Below, piece by piece: positions 1-8,148 of a stretch of 39,937 bases of DNA (position 1 is the stretch's first letter; every line of letters begins with the position of its first letter). Below the pieces are notes generated by a model. It made no database searches. It saw nothing but the letters and a program-made list of their open reading frames with translations, and was not told the origin of the DNA. The DNA is from Gammaproteobacteria bacterium (GTDB taxonomy: Bacteria > Pseudomonadota > Gammaproteobacteria > Magnimaribacterales > Magnimaribacteraceae), in assembly GCA_004214065.1 (NCBI GenBank), contig SGZM01000008.1, positions 1-39,937 on the forward strand, read 5' to 3'. The translations under genes and the position numbers were made by a program.

Positions 1-680
1 GTGGGCAAAATATATTTGATACAGCAATAAATGCTTTTGGACGTGCAGATATACTAGTAAATAATGCAGGCGTCTTAAGAGATAGAACTTTATACAACAT
101 GGAGGAATCTGATTGGGATGTGATAATGGAAGTTCATTTAAAAGGACACTATAACTGCACCAGACCGCTAGTAAGGTATATCAAAGATAATAATGTTTCT
201 GGTTGTAGAATTATCAATATGTCATCTGTATCAGGCTTATTTGGTAATTTTGGACAAGTCAATTATGGTGCAGCTAAAGAAGGTATTGCAGGCTTTACAA
301 GATCCCTTGCACTTGAAGTGGCTAAATATAAATGTACTGTTAATACTATTTCTCCTGGAGCTGCTACAAGGTTAACGATTGATCTTATGGAGGCTGCCGG
401 TAGAAAGTATGATGAAAATGATTGGACACAAGGACCGGAACAAATAGCTCCTGTAGTTGCATGGCTGTGCACAGAAGAAGCAAGCAATGTTAGTTCTCAG
501 ATTATTCACTCTCAAGGGGGAATATTAGGAATTATGCAGCAACCTGCAATTCTTCAATCCTTTACAACAGATAATCTATGGACTTTGGAGCAGTTAGATC
601 AACTTATTCCAGAACTAGTAGAGACTAGGAAATTCCATGATCAAGAAATAGAAGAAAAAGGTGCACCAAAAAAAGTTTAA
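1..680 (+). CDS. Short-chain dehydrogenase/reductase (5'-truncated by window edge)
   Basis: The frame is open from base 3, so the gene begins left of the window; the first in-frame ATG (99) is internal. Upstream of it the frame already encodes a classical SDR stretch including ILVNNAGV, the NNAG motif that stabilises the Rossmann sheet. The active site follows: Ser in INMSSVSG, then the YxxxK pair in VNYGAAKEG, then the SPG turn after the catalytic helix. The protein is thus a classical NAD(P)-dependent oxidoreductase lacking its TGxxxGIG cofactor motif only because of the window edge. The NAGVLRD and GLFGNFGQVNY wording resembles the hydroxyacyl-CoA dehydrogenase and multifunctional-enzyme type of SDR, so an acyl-CoA substrate is possible, but it is not determined. 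It is convergent with the GH3 gene, whose stop codon starts at the very next base. Confidence 0.88.
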   Translation, partial: GQNIFDTAINAFGRADILVNNAGVLRDRTLYNMEESDWDVIMEVHLKGHYNCTRPLVRYIKDNNVSGCRIINMSSVSGLFGNFGQVNYGAAKEGIAGFTRSLALEVAKYKCTVNTISPGAATRLTIDLMEAAGRKYDENDWTQGPEQIAPVVAWLCTEEASNVSSQIIHSQGGILGIMQQPAILQSFTTDNLWTLEQLDQLIPELVETRKFHDQEIEEKGAPKKV

Positions 681-3116
681 TTAGCCTAACCAGACCGAAG
701 CGCTCTCACGTATATCTCCTGCCGAGGCTCCAACTTCAAATATATATTCTGCTGGCTCAACCTGCCATGATTTAGTATCGACACTCCAAAAAGACAGGTC
801 TCTTTCAGACAATTCAAATTGAACTTTTTTAGTTTCACCAGGTTCTAGTGAGATTTTTTCAAACTTTTTAAGTTCTTTTTCTGGTCGCTCGACCTTGGAA
901 ACGGGAACTTTTATATATCCTTGTACAACTTCTTTCCCAACAAGACTTCCGGTATTTTTTATTTCTACTTCAAAAGCAGCAACAGAAGAAGTTCCTTTAG
1001 GGGGGATTGCCCTTAAATTAGAATATTCAAAAGTTGTATATGAAAGACCATGTCCAAAAGAAAATAATGGATCAATTTTTTCCCTGTCGTACCATCTGTA
1101 ACCAATAAATAAACCCTCCTCATAATCCATCTGAAGATCCTTTCCAGGATAACTAGAATAAGCAGGAGTATCTTTTATTGTTTTGGGGAAAGTCGTTGGT
1201 AGTTTTCCTGAAGGATTAGTCTTGCCGAATATTACATCAGATAATGAATTTCCAAATTCTTGACCTGGAAACCAGCACTGCAAGACTGCATTAACGTCTC
1301 CAATCCAAGGCATTTCACAAGGCGCTCCTGTATTCAACACAACTACAGTATTCTTATTTAACTGACACACTTTTTTTATTAATTCATCTTGGTTTGAAGG
1401 TAAATCTAACGAAGATCTATCATTTCCTTCTGTTTCCCAATCAGAATTTGTACCTGCTATTAAGATAACTGCATCTGCATCTTTAGCTAGAGATTCTGCT
1501 TCTTCCATTAAATCAAACTGATCGGGTGCTTGCATACCAATCTGAACAGCAGGAAATCTTCCTTCCCACTTGTATTCAACTTCTAAAGAATAAGTTTGGC
1601 CTTTCTCAAAATCTATTTTTCCTCTCCTAGGAGCTGATCCCATTCCAAAGAAAGCTTCACCAGGCTCTTGAGAAGTCCAATTATCAATTAAAATTTCTCC
1701 ATCAATTGAGAGCCTTGAAGGTCCAATACTGAATATCTCAAAATCATATTCTCCAGTAAAATCTGGTTGCAAATCCCCTGTAAATCTAACACTTAGTGAA
1801 GGTCTCTTTGACTGGGCTACGATATCAAGACCAAAACCGCCCATAGCCCAAAACTTATTACCTTTAAGAATTTTAGTTTCGATAGGTGAGCCTTCAAATT
1901 CTTGACCATCATAAAAATCGACCTTAAAACCATCGTTTTCTTTGAAAAGGTCATTGGGAATAGCGGGTAAGAACTTATAGGTATGACAGCCCTTCGCATA
2001 GCCAATTTCAATGTCATCACTCAGAGATGATTTAATCCCTTCAAAAGGATGAACTACATAATGAGGGTTTAATGATGCACTCCCTCCTCCAAGATATTGT
2101 CCTTTGAGTGCATTTGGCCCTATTACTGCAAGTTTTTTTATCTTGTCCTTCTTCAGCGGTAAAACTTCATTATTTTTTAATAAGACCATCCCCTCAGAAC
2201 CTGCCTTTCTAATTAAAATCCTATCTTTTTCTAAATTATTACTCTCTTCGGGGTTTTCCTGCGGATTGTCTAATCTGCCTGTGAAATCTGCTATTCTTAG
2301 AATTCTCCTTACTTTATCATCAACTGTTTCTTCTAAAACCTTGCCGTCATTAACTGCTTTTACTAAATTTTCACCCCAACTCCTAGCTGGCCCCGGCATT
2401 TCACAATCCAATCCTCCATTTGCATTGCCAATAGTATCTTGAGCAGCACCCCAGTCACTTACTACATATCCAGGAAAATTCCATTCTTCTTTAAGTATTT
2501 TGTTAAGTATTTCATCATGAGAAGAACAAAAAATATTATTCAATTGATTATATGCAGACATAACAGATAGAGAACCGGCCTTAACACCCATTTCAAAAGG
2601 CAAAAGATAAAGCTCTCTTAGTGTTCTCTCATCAATATTGGAACTTACAAAATGTCTCTGATATTCAGTATCATTACCTACAAAATGTTTTAAGCAAGCT
2701 GATACGCCTTCTGACTGGACTCCCTTCACATAACTCATTGCCAACTCGCCAGTTAACATAGGGTCCTCAGAATAACATTCGAAATGTCTTCCACCCAAAG
2801 GATGTCTGTGAAGATTAATGGTAGGACCTAAAAGAACATCAGCATCTTTGCTTTTTGCTTCTACACCAATCGCTTTTGCAATATTTTCTACATTTTCTTT
2901 ATCCCAAGAAGAAGATAGGCAAGAAGCACTTGGAAAACATGCTGAAGTAGCACCTGAAACAGAATCACCTCTGGCACCGATAGGTCCATCTGTCATTTTA
3001 ACTCTTGGTATATTTAATCTAGGAACAGCAGTTGTATGCCAGGCAGAGGACCCTGAAAGAATAGAAACCTTTTCTTCGAGCGTAAGCTCGCTTATTAATG
3101 ACTCAATTCTATCCAT
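681..3116 (-). CDS. GH3 beta-glucosidase with PA14 insert, cytoplasmic
   Basis: The 811-residue protein has no signal peptide, so it should hydrolyse imported oligosaccharides in the cytoplasm. The GH3 N-terminal barrel starts with the substrate-binding motif KMTDGPIGARG (about 40-50), has KHFVGNDTE (143-151), and carries the nucleophile in VVSDWGAAQD (Asp221). The (alpha/beta)6 domain begins near 300 and is interrupted by a PA14-like beta domain (about 397-530). It resumes at DADAVILIAGTN; the likely acid/base Glu lies in WETEGNDRSSLDLP (561 or 563). A fibronectin III-like domain ends the protein. This layout matches PA14-bearing yeast and bacterial beta-glucosidases such as Kluyveromyces BglI, where PA14 shapes the +1 subsite and favours short oligomers. 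It lies 14 nt after the HD gene on the same strand, so co-transcription is likely. The precise glycosidic specificity is not determined. Confidence 0.93.
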   Translation of the reverse strand: MDRIESLISELTLEEKVSILSGSSAWHTTAVPRLNIPRVKMTDGPIGARGDSVSGATSACFPSASCLSSSWDKENVENIAKAIGVEAKSKDADVLLGPTINLHRHPLGGRHFECYSEDPMLTGELAMSYVKGVQSEGVSACLKHFVGNDTEYQRHFVSSNIDERTLRELYLLPFEMGVKAGSLSVMSAYNQLNNIFCSSHDEILNKILKEEWNFPGYVVSDWGAAQDTIGNANGGLDCEMPGPARSWGENLVKAVNDGKVLEETVDDKVRRILRIADFTGRLDNPQENPEESNNLEKDRILIRKAGSEGMVLLKNNEVLPLKKDKIKKLAVIGPNALKGQYLGGGSASLNPHYVVHPFEGIKSSLSDDIEIGYAKGCHTYKFLPAIPNDLFKENDGFKVDFYDGQEFEGSPIETKILKGNKFWAMGGFGLDIVAQSKRPSLSVRFTGDLQPDFTGEYDFEIFSIGPSRLSIDGEILIDNWTSQEPGEAFFGMGSAPRRGKIDFEKGQTYSLEVEYKWEGRFPAVQIGMQAPDQFDLMEEAESLAKDADAVILIAGTNSDWETEGNDRSSLDLPSNQDELIKKVCQLNKNTVVVLNTGAPCEMPWIGDVNAVLQCWFPGQEFGNSLSDVIFGKTNPSGKLPTTFPKTIKDTPAYSSYPGKDLQMDYEEGLFIGYRWYDREKIDPLFSFGHGLSYTTFEYSNLRAIPPKGTSSVAAFEVEIKNTGSLVGKEVVQGYIKVPVSKVERPEKELKKFEKISLEPGETKKVQFELSERDLSFWSVDTKSWQVEPAEYIFEVGASAGDIRESASVWLG

Positions 3117-3130
3117 AGAATTAGATAAAT

Positions 3131-3709
3131 TTAAGCGTAGTCTCTTTTTTTATAAATAGAATTTTTAGGTTTTGAAAAAACATTTCTAACCATTGGTTCA
3201 AATTCTTCAATGCTCATATTTTCATATTCAGGATCAAAAGAATTTTGGTCATATTTAGCACAAAATTCAGCGCAGGCATGCCAGTATGGACTATCTCTAT
3301 ATTCATCTCTCATATTTTTATCTAATCCTAGATGTTCAAAGAAATAATAGCCCTGAAAAATACCATGGTGCTTGACTATCCAATAATTTTCTTCAGAAAC
3401 AAAAGGTTCAAGCATAGTCGCTGCAAGATCGGCATGATTAGCTGAAGCTATAGTGTCTCCAATATCATGGAGTAAAGCACAAACTACATATTCTTCATCT
3501 CTTCCATCTTTGAAAGCTCTTGTAGCTGTTTGTAAGCAATGTGTAAAACGATCAACAGCGAAACCGCCAGTATCTCCTTTTAAAATAGATAGATGTTCAA
3601 GAATTCTATCAGGTAGTTGTGTTGCGTACTCAGAAGTTTGTTGTCCTATAATGGCGTAATCTTCGGCCGTACCATTTAACATTTCAGTAAAAGTAGCTTG
3701 TTTTGGCAT
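3131..3709 (-). CDS. HD-domain protein (predicted HD phosphohydrolase / possible diiron oxygenase)
   Basis: This 192-residue protein has a full set of HD-domain metal ligands: His57 in DRFTHCLQ, His81-Asp82 in CALLHDIGD, His92 in SANHAD, His114/115 in VKHHGIFQGYYFF and Asp154 in AKYDQNSFD. It resembles the family often annotated as predicted HD phosphohydrolase (COG4341 type). The short single-domain form, the extra histidines and an upstream Tyr/Glu pair also recall the mixed-valent diiron HD oxygenases (PhnZ, TmpB, myo-inositol oxygenase). The reaction is therefore unknown: either phosphate-ester hydrolysis or O2-dependent C-C or C-P cleavage. The start is supported by a strong ribosome-binding site, GGGAGGG, a few bases upstream. 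It lies 54 nt downstream of the FAD oxidase and 14 nt upstream of the GH3 gene, all leftward, suggesting one transcript. Confidence 0.8.
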   Translation of the reverse strand: MPKQATFTEMLNGTAEDYAIIGQQTSEYATQLPDRILEHLSILKGDTGGFAVDRFTHCLQTATRAFKDGRDEEYVVCALLHDIGDTIASANHADLAATMLEPFVSEENYWIVKHHGIFQGYYFFEHLGLDKNMRDEYRDSPYWHACAEFCAKYDQNSFDPEYENMSIEEFEPMVRNVFSKPKNSIYKKRDYA

Positions 3710-3763
3710 ATACCCTCCCTTTTGCTTATTAATTATGCCGTAATATGAATATTTTGCATATAC

Positions 3764-5389
3764 TCAACCAATCCAGTTCTTTATGCTTTTATTCTCAGGA
3801 TCTATTAGAACGCCTGGATTCATTATTCCTTTAGGGTCAAGAGAAGCTTTGGCCGCAACAAGTACGTTATGAAATAAATCTGGCCTTTGGCTGTCATATC
3901 CTTTGGGGCGATGATCTCTTCCTACGGCATGATGATGAGTAACAGTGCCCTGGTTGGATATGCAAATCTCATTAGTAGCTAATTTTATTTCTTTCCAGAC
4001 TTCCAACATTGTTTCAGGTGTAGCGAAAGCTCCGAAAGTAAAATAAGGTGCGAGACCATCAGGATAGCTATGGGTTATTCTGCATGTTACTAAAGATGGT
4101 TTACCGGTAATTTTTAAAATTGCATTAGCAGTTTGTTCTTTAATATCATTTATGAAATTGAAACTTCTATCCCATGTTATAGCTGTTTCAAACGTATCTT
4201 GTATTATTCCTCTTCTAGTAAAACTTTCTCTTAAGTAAGGTGCTTTGATAAAACTATTGCGCCAATTGCCTGACGAACCCGATCTGTGAGAGTCTGAAGA
4301 CTCTTTTGATACCTCAAATATTCCTTTATTTTCTCGACATATTTCTAGGGCTCTATTGAGAGAATGGGTTTTATCATGATCTGCAGATTCAAATGCAAGT
4401 ATTAATAAATGCTTGGATCCATCACCGGCTCCATTGAAAAGAGCTTCATTTGAATCTAGCAATCTACAATTAGATGGAAATAAAGCAGCCTGACTGATTT
4501 GCCTTAGTGCATTTAAGGCATCTTTATAACCTTCAAACTCAACAGTGCAAGAAGATCTATATATGGGTCTGTCTTGTAAGCGCATTGAAGCTTCCGTGAT
4601 AATGCCCATAATACCTTCAGAACCTATAGCAAATCTATCTGGGCTAGGACCGGCTCCTGAACCTGGAAGTCTTCTGGTTTCGTAAGAGCCAGAGGGTGTA
4701 ATCATTTTTAAAGACTCTACAAAATCATCTATATGGGTATAAAGCGTTGCGTAATGCCCACCTGATCTAGTAGCAATCCACCCGCCAAGAGTAGAGAATT
4801 CAAAACTCTGGGGATAATGACGCATAGTTAGATCATGTTCCTTAAGTTGAGATTCAAGATCAGGTCCAAAAATTCCACCTTGAATTAAAGCTGATCTACT
4901 CTCTTTATCAATTTCAACAATGGAATTAAGATTTTTCATATCTAGCGAAATAACTCCTTTGTAATCTTCACTAACTGCAGTTTCTACGCCACCACACACG
5001 CTGGAACCTCCTCCATAAGGTATAACTGCAACATCATTTGATGATGCCCAATCTAAAATACTTGATATGTCTTCTTCCGCATTTGGAAAAGCAACTAAAT
5101 CGGGAGGAGATGTAAATATACCCAAAATAGACCTAGCAGAGTCAGGAAAAGATTTACCATAAGAATGATTTAATCTTTCTAATTTATCATCAGAGAAAAG
5201 GCTTTCTAAGCTCTTAAGAGTTTTTATTCTAGGTTCAGGTAAATCAATCCCCTCAAGGTTTGGTACTTTAATTCTGTGTACTGAATCAAGATTAAAAGTA
5301 CTGGCTATTCGTCTATCTATATTATTTTCTTCTTCATCAGTGAGTAGCTCGTCTTCATATCCCCATCCCCAAAATTTTCTTGTTCTCAT
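3764..5389 (-). CDS. FAD-binding oxidase, alkyldihydroxyacetonephosphate synthase (AGPS)-like
   Basis: The 541-residue protein belongs to the VAO/PCMH flavoprotein family. The N-terminus RKFWGWGYED resembles the start of AGPS enzymes. The FAD pyrophosphate loop is PYGGGSSV (124-131), followed by STLGGWIATRSGGHYA and the FAIGSEGIMGIIT FAD-domain segment. Near the C-terminus the triple histidine THHHAVGRDHR (485-487) matches the HHH motif needed by AGPS for exchange of the acyl group for a fatty alcohol. By family knowledge the reaction would be alkyl-DHAP formation in ether-lipid synthesis. Bacterial relatives include D-lactate and glycolate-type dehydrogenases, so the substrate is an inference. 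An AGGAGA ribosome-binding site precedes the ATG. It is first in a leftward cluster with the HD and GH3 genes, and divergent from the small cupin gene. Confidence 0.85.
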   Translation of the reverse strand: MRTRKFWGWGYEDELLTDEEENNIDRRIASTFNLDSVHRIKVPNLEGIDLPEPRIKTLKSLESLFSDDKLERLNHSYGKSFPDSARSILGIFTSPPDLVAFPNAEEDISSILDWASSNDVAVIPYGGGSSVCGGVETAVSEDYKGVISLDMKNLNSIVEIDKESRSALIQGGIFGPDLESQLKEHDLTMRHYPQSFEFSTLGGWIATRSGGHYATLYTHIDDFVESLKMITPSGSYETRRLPGSGAGPSPDRFAIGSEGIMGIITEASMRLQDRPIYRSSCTVEFEGYKDALNALRQISQAALFPSNCRLLDSNEALFNGAGDGSKHLLILAFESADHDKTHSLNRALEICRENKGIFEVSKESSDSHRSGSSGNWRNSFIKAPYLRESFTRRGIIQDTFETAITWDRSFNFINDIKEQTANAILKITGKPSLVTCRITHSYPDGLAPYFTFGAFATPETMLEVWKEIKLATNEICISNQGTVTHHHAVGRDHRPKGYDSQRPDLFHNVLVAAKASLDPKGIMNPGVLIDPENKSIKNWIG

Positions 5390-5480
5390 TTAATATCTCC
5401 TGAAAATGAATCTTATATTGCAACTTAGTAAACAGCAAAGAAGAACTAATGTTAGAATAGGATTTTTAAATTAAATAGAT

Positions 5481-5878
5481 ATGGCAAAAAATACGAAAAT
5501 TATTCAGTAGGAGATAATCTCTCTAAAACAAGTAATGCCTATTCGGCGTGGACAAATGACCTCTTAAGGAAACTTGTTGCAGGAAAAACTGTTATACAAC
5601 CAGGAGAATCTACCGGAGGACATAGACTTATAGAGTCTGAAGTAGTTTATGTTTTTCTATCAGGTATAGGACAAATGGAAGTGATTGAATATTCTAATCA
5701 TGAAGGTGGCCATGGAACTAATCCAAGTTTCGGGATTGAGCATAAAGCAGAATTACCTATTGTCTCCGGAGATATAGTTTTAGCTGAAGAAGGAGATTAC
5801 ATTAAAGTTAAAAATTCTTCAGACCAAGAGCAACTTGCCTATCTCAGGATCTTTGATAGCGAAGGCGCTCGCTCATAA
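5481..5878 (+). pseudogene. Small cupin-domain protein, apparently frameshifted near its start
   Basis: One frame is open from 5456 to the stop at 5876-5878 and reads like a cupin: a Trp-containing N-terminus (YSAWTNDLL), then GESTGGHRLIESEVVYV and LSGIGQMEV (cupin box 1), then IVSGDIVLAEEGDYI (box 2). No ATG, GTG or TTG occurs in that frame before 5675, which would delete half of the fold. An ATG at 5481 is in another frame and reaches TAG after nine codons. Adding one A to the A6 run at 5486-5491 joins ATG-GCA to the cupin frame, giving about 132 residues beginning MAKKYENYSVGDN. The gene is therefore a recent frameshift, a homopolymer sequencing or assembly error, or a slippage-dependent gene. 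The second His of the usual HxH is Leu here, so metal binding may be weak. The function is unknown. Confidence 0.6.
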
Positions 5879-5906
5879 AAAAAATCCCCACTCTAGAGCG
5901 GGGATT
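5877..5906 (-). terminator. Intrinsic terminator of a minus-strand transcript
   Basis: The arms at 5883-5889 and 5900-5906 (AATCCCC / GGGGATT) pair perfectly. An inner CTCTAGAG extends the stem, and on the minus strand the pair at 5899/5890 becomes a G-U wobble rather than a C-A mismatch. The A8 run at 5877-5884 gives a U tract only for leftward transcription. The rightward side has no T run, so it does not serve the cupin gene, whose stop codon overlaps the tract. Confidence 0.8.
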
Positions 5907-6110
5907 CCGAAAAGCGTATCTCAACTACTTTTCAACTAACCGTTAATACTGTTAGCCGGAACCGGGGGTAACCCGTGTCAGAAGGATACTCCTGTTGTTC
6001 CTCTTCTAAAATAAATACTAATAGTGATCACCTCCTGTAGAGGGTAATAAAGATCCACGAATTCAATTCCCCTCGTGTTAAATTGAATGTGGGACGCCTA
6101 TTGAAAGAAT
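5907..6110 (-). ncRNA. Candidate structured RNA or structured 3' region, family not recognised
   Basis: No protein-coding frame is evident between the stop of the Gfo/Idh-AKR gene (6151) and the minus-strand terminator, yet the sequence is G+C-richer than its surroundings and rich in pairing. Its 5' domain is a hairpin with arms 6061-6068 / 6081-6088 (ATTCAATT / AATTGAAT), extended by CCAC 6055-6058 / GTGG 6089-6092. A second hairpin is formed by CCTC-TACAG-GAGG around 6030-6043. A GTATC/GATAC pair frames the C/G-rich block 5940-5990. On the minus strand it carries seven GGA triplets and an 11-nt match to the ideal Shine-Dalgarno sequence (AGGAGGTGATC, 6025-6035) without any following start codon. 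It does not match 6S, tmRNA, SRP or RNase P as I know them. It could be an independent sRNA or be processed from the sugar operon. Confidence 0.42.
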
Positions 6111-6150
6111 ATCAATAAAGTTATTTTGAGAAAAGAATTATTTTCTTACT

Positions 6151-8148
6151 TTATGACTTTAAATTTAACCAAGCAGTTTCTTCTTCTGTTAAATGTATCT
6201 CTGTTGCCTCTAATGAGCTCTCTGTTTCGAAAAAGTTTCTAGGTCCAATTAAGGGAAAAGAGGGAAATTGTTGATTAAGTACAAATGCTAGAGCCATTTG
6301 AATAGGATCTACTGATTTTTTTGAAGCTAACTCAAAGCATCTTCTTCGTCTTTCTAGATTATCCTCACTCCCCCAGACTCTTTTCTGTTCCTCTTGATTT
6401 GGATCGGCTACGTGCGCCAATCCAGTAAATTCCTGCGAATCAAGAAAAAAGCCTCTTGCTTGACTCGACCAAGGAAAGATTGCAACTTGTTTCTCTTTTA
6501 AGTAACTCACATAATCATCTTCTGAGCAACTAAAACAACCAGGCCAAACCGGATTATTCATATAAGCTAGACTAAAGTTATTACTCAATACTGTAAAAGG
6601 TTCCTTACCTGATGATTCTGCATACTCATTTGCTTCTTTAAACCTCTCTAGAGTCCAATTAGAAGCCCCAAAAACTTTTATGAGTCCTTCGTCTTTCAGT
6701 TCATTTAAAGTATCTATAAAGTCTTCGACTGGTATCGATTCATTATCTCTATGTAAACAATAAATATCTAAATATGAAGAGGACATACGAGATAAAGTTT
6801 CTTCTAATTGAGGTCTAATTTTTTTTGGCAAACAGTCGGGAGTGTGAGCACCCTTTCCTAGTACTACCACTTCCTCTCTTAATCCCCTAGATTTAATCCA
6901 ACTTCCTAAGTAATAATCACTTTTTCCATTGTTATAAATATACGCAGTATCAAATACATTGCCCCCTTTCTTATAGAAATGATCAAACATAGCAAAAGCA
7001 TGATTTGTATCAGATTGGTTGTCGCACCCAAAAACAACTCTCGACAATTTCTTATTTATACCTGGGATAACTAAAACAGGAAGATCTTCTCTTTGTGTGC
7101 TTTGAGGAACAATAGAAATTTTTCTTCTCTCACCCCTATCTTCATCATAAACAACTTTTAATTCTCTTCGCCATGCATCTAAGGCAATCATATTACCGTG
7201 AGAGTCGTTATGAGGAATCAAAGAAGACTCAATGATCTGTTTTTTAAAACATTCTGAAAAATGATCAATCTCTAGTGCATAGATACCTTTATCTGTAGAT
7301 ATGTCCACTATCTCCTCATTATTATTGGAATCTATAATTTTAATTTGAGATTTCCTGTCGGTAAATTCACCACAGTGCCATGGTTGGTTTACTATAATTG
7401 TTGTATTGCCATCAGTTATTTCAACATCACTCTCTGAGCTAAGGTTAGTAGCAGACTTCACTTCTGCACTCGAACCATCTTCAAACTTTAATTTTGCATA
7501 AGCATTTAAATCGACACTTTGCGAATTTAATTCACCAGAACAATCTTCCAAAATTGGATTCATAAAATTCTTACCATTTACTACTCCGACCGCGTGCCTA
7601 GCAATTGAAAGCGGATAACAACCAATGTCTAAAATAGAACCTCCACCTAATTCCTTATTAACCAACCTGTGAGTTTCAGGTACATCTACAGAAAAACAAA
7701 ACTCGGATCTAATTCTTAGAGGGCTTCTTAATTTCTCTTGAATTATCGCCATTATCTTTTCTGTTTGCGGATGTATTTTGTACATAAAGGCTTCCATCAA
7801 AAGAGTGTTATTCTTTCTTGATAGATCAATTAAAGCCATTGTTTCGGTAGCATTTATTGTCATAGGCTTTTCGCAAAGAACAGCTTTTCTTTGCCTAAGA
7901 CATTCAGCAGTAAGTTCAAAATGGCTGGTGTGAGGTGTTGCAACATATATTGCATCAACTTCAGAAAGAGAAATAAGATTTTCATAACCTTCTATTGGTC
8001 TACAGTTATATGGATTTGAAAATTCTTCAGCTCTGGAAGCAGTATTACTTGCCACTGCAACTAACTCACCTTCAGTCTCAAGCAGTGCTTCAGCAAATGC
8101 CTTTGCGATTGATCCAGTGCCCAATATTCCCCATCTAACTGTTGTCAT
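6151..8148 (-). CDS. Fusion protein: Gfo/Idh/MocA oxidoreductase plus aldo/keto reductase
   Basis: The 665-residue protein has two complete catalytic domains in one open frame. Residues 1-335 are a Gfo/Idh/MocA dehydrogenase: the dinucleotide motif GILGTGSIA (7-15), EKP at 93-95 with the catalytic Lys, and the GGGSILDIGCYP substrate-domain segment. After a linker (about 335-360), residues 360-665 form an aldo/keto reductase barrel with the tetrad Asp400, Tyr405 (FDTAYIY), Lys432 (VLGKGAH) and His466 (YCLHRDN). Both families act on sugars or polyols with NAD(P), so a two-step oxidation/reduction or epimerisation of an imported sugar is plausible but inferred. The ATG overlaps the transporter stop by four bases (ATGA), so translation is coupled to it. 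It is the last protein gene of the locus before the candidate RNA. Confidence 0.92.
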   Translation of the reverse strand: MTTVRWGILGTGSIAKAFAEALLETEGELVAVASNTASRAEEFSNPYNCRPIEGYENLISLSEVDAIYVATPHTSHFELTAECLRQRKAVLCEKPMTINATETMALIDLSRKNNTLLMEAFMYKIHPQTEKIMAIIQEKLRSPLRIRSEFCFSVDVPETHRLVNKELGGGSILDIGCYPLSIARHAVGVVNGKNFMNPILEDCSGELNSQSVDLNAYAKLKFEDGSSAEVKSATNLSSESDVEITDGNTTIIVNQPWHCGEFTDRKSQIKIIDSNNNEEIVDISTDKGIYALEIDHFSECFKKQIIESSLIPHNDSHGNMIALDAWRRELKVVYDEDRGERRKISIVPQSTQREDLPVLVIPGINKKLSRVVFGCDNQSDTNHAFAMFDHFYKKGGNVFDTAYIYNNGKSDYYLGSWIKSRGLREEVVVLGKGAHTPDCLPKKIRPQLEETLSRMSSSYLDIYCLHRDNESIPVEDFIDTLNELKDEGLIKVFGASNWTLERFKEANEYAESSGKEPFTVLSNNFSLAYMNNPVWPGCFSCSEDDYVSYLKEKQVAIFPWSSQARGFFLDSQEFTGLAHVADPNQEEQKRVWGSEDNLERRRRCFELASKKSVDPIQMALAFVLNQQFPSFPLIGPRNFFETESSLEATEIHLTEEETAWLNLKS

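Noticed and set aside
5675-5878. A 67-residue protein from the ATG at 5675
   Set aside because: Coding similarity to cupins continues in the same frame about 200 nt upstream, so this ATG is internal.
6025-6035. GATCACCTCCT on the plus strand equals the 3' end of 16S rRNA
   Set aside because: No helix 45 or other rRNA sequence lies next to it, and the terminator belongs to the opposite strand, so this is not an rRNA fragment. On the minus strand it is the Shine-Dalgarno-like element discussed above.
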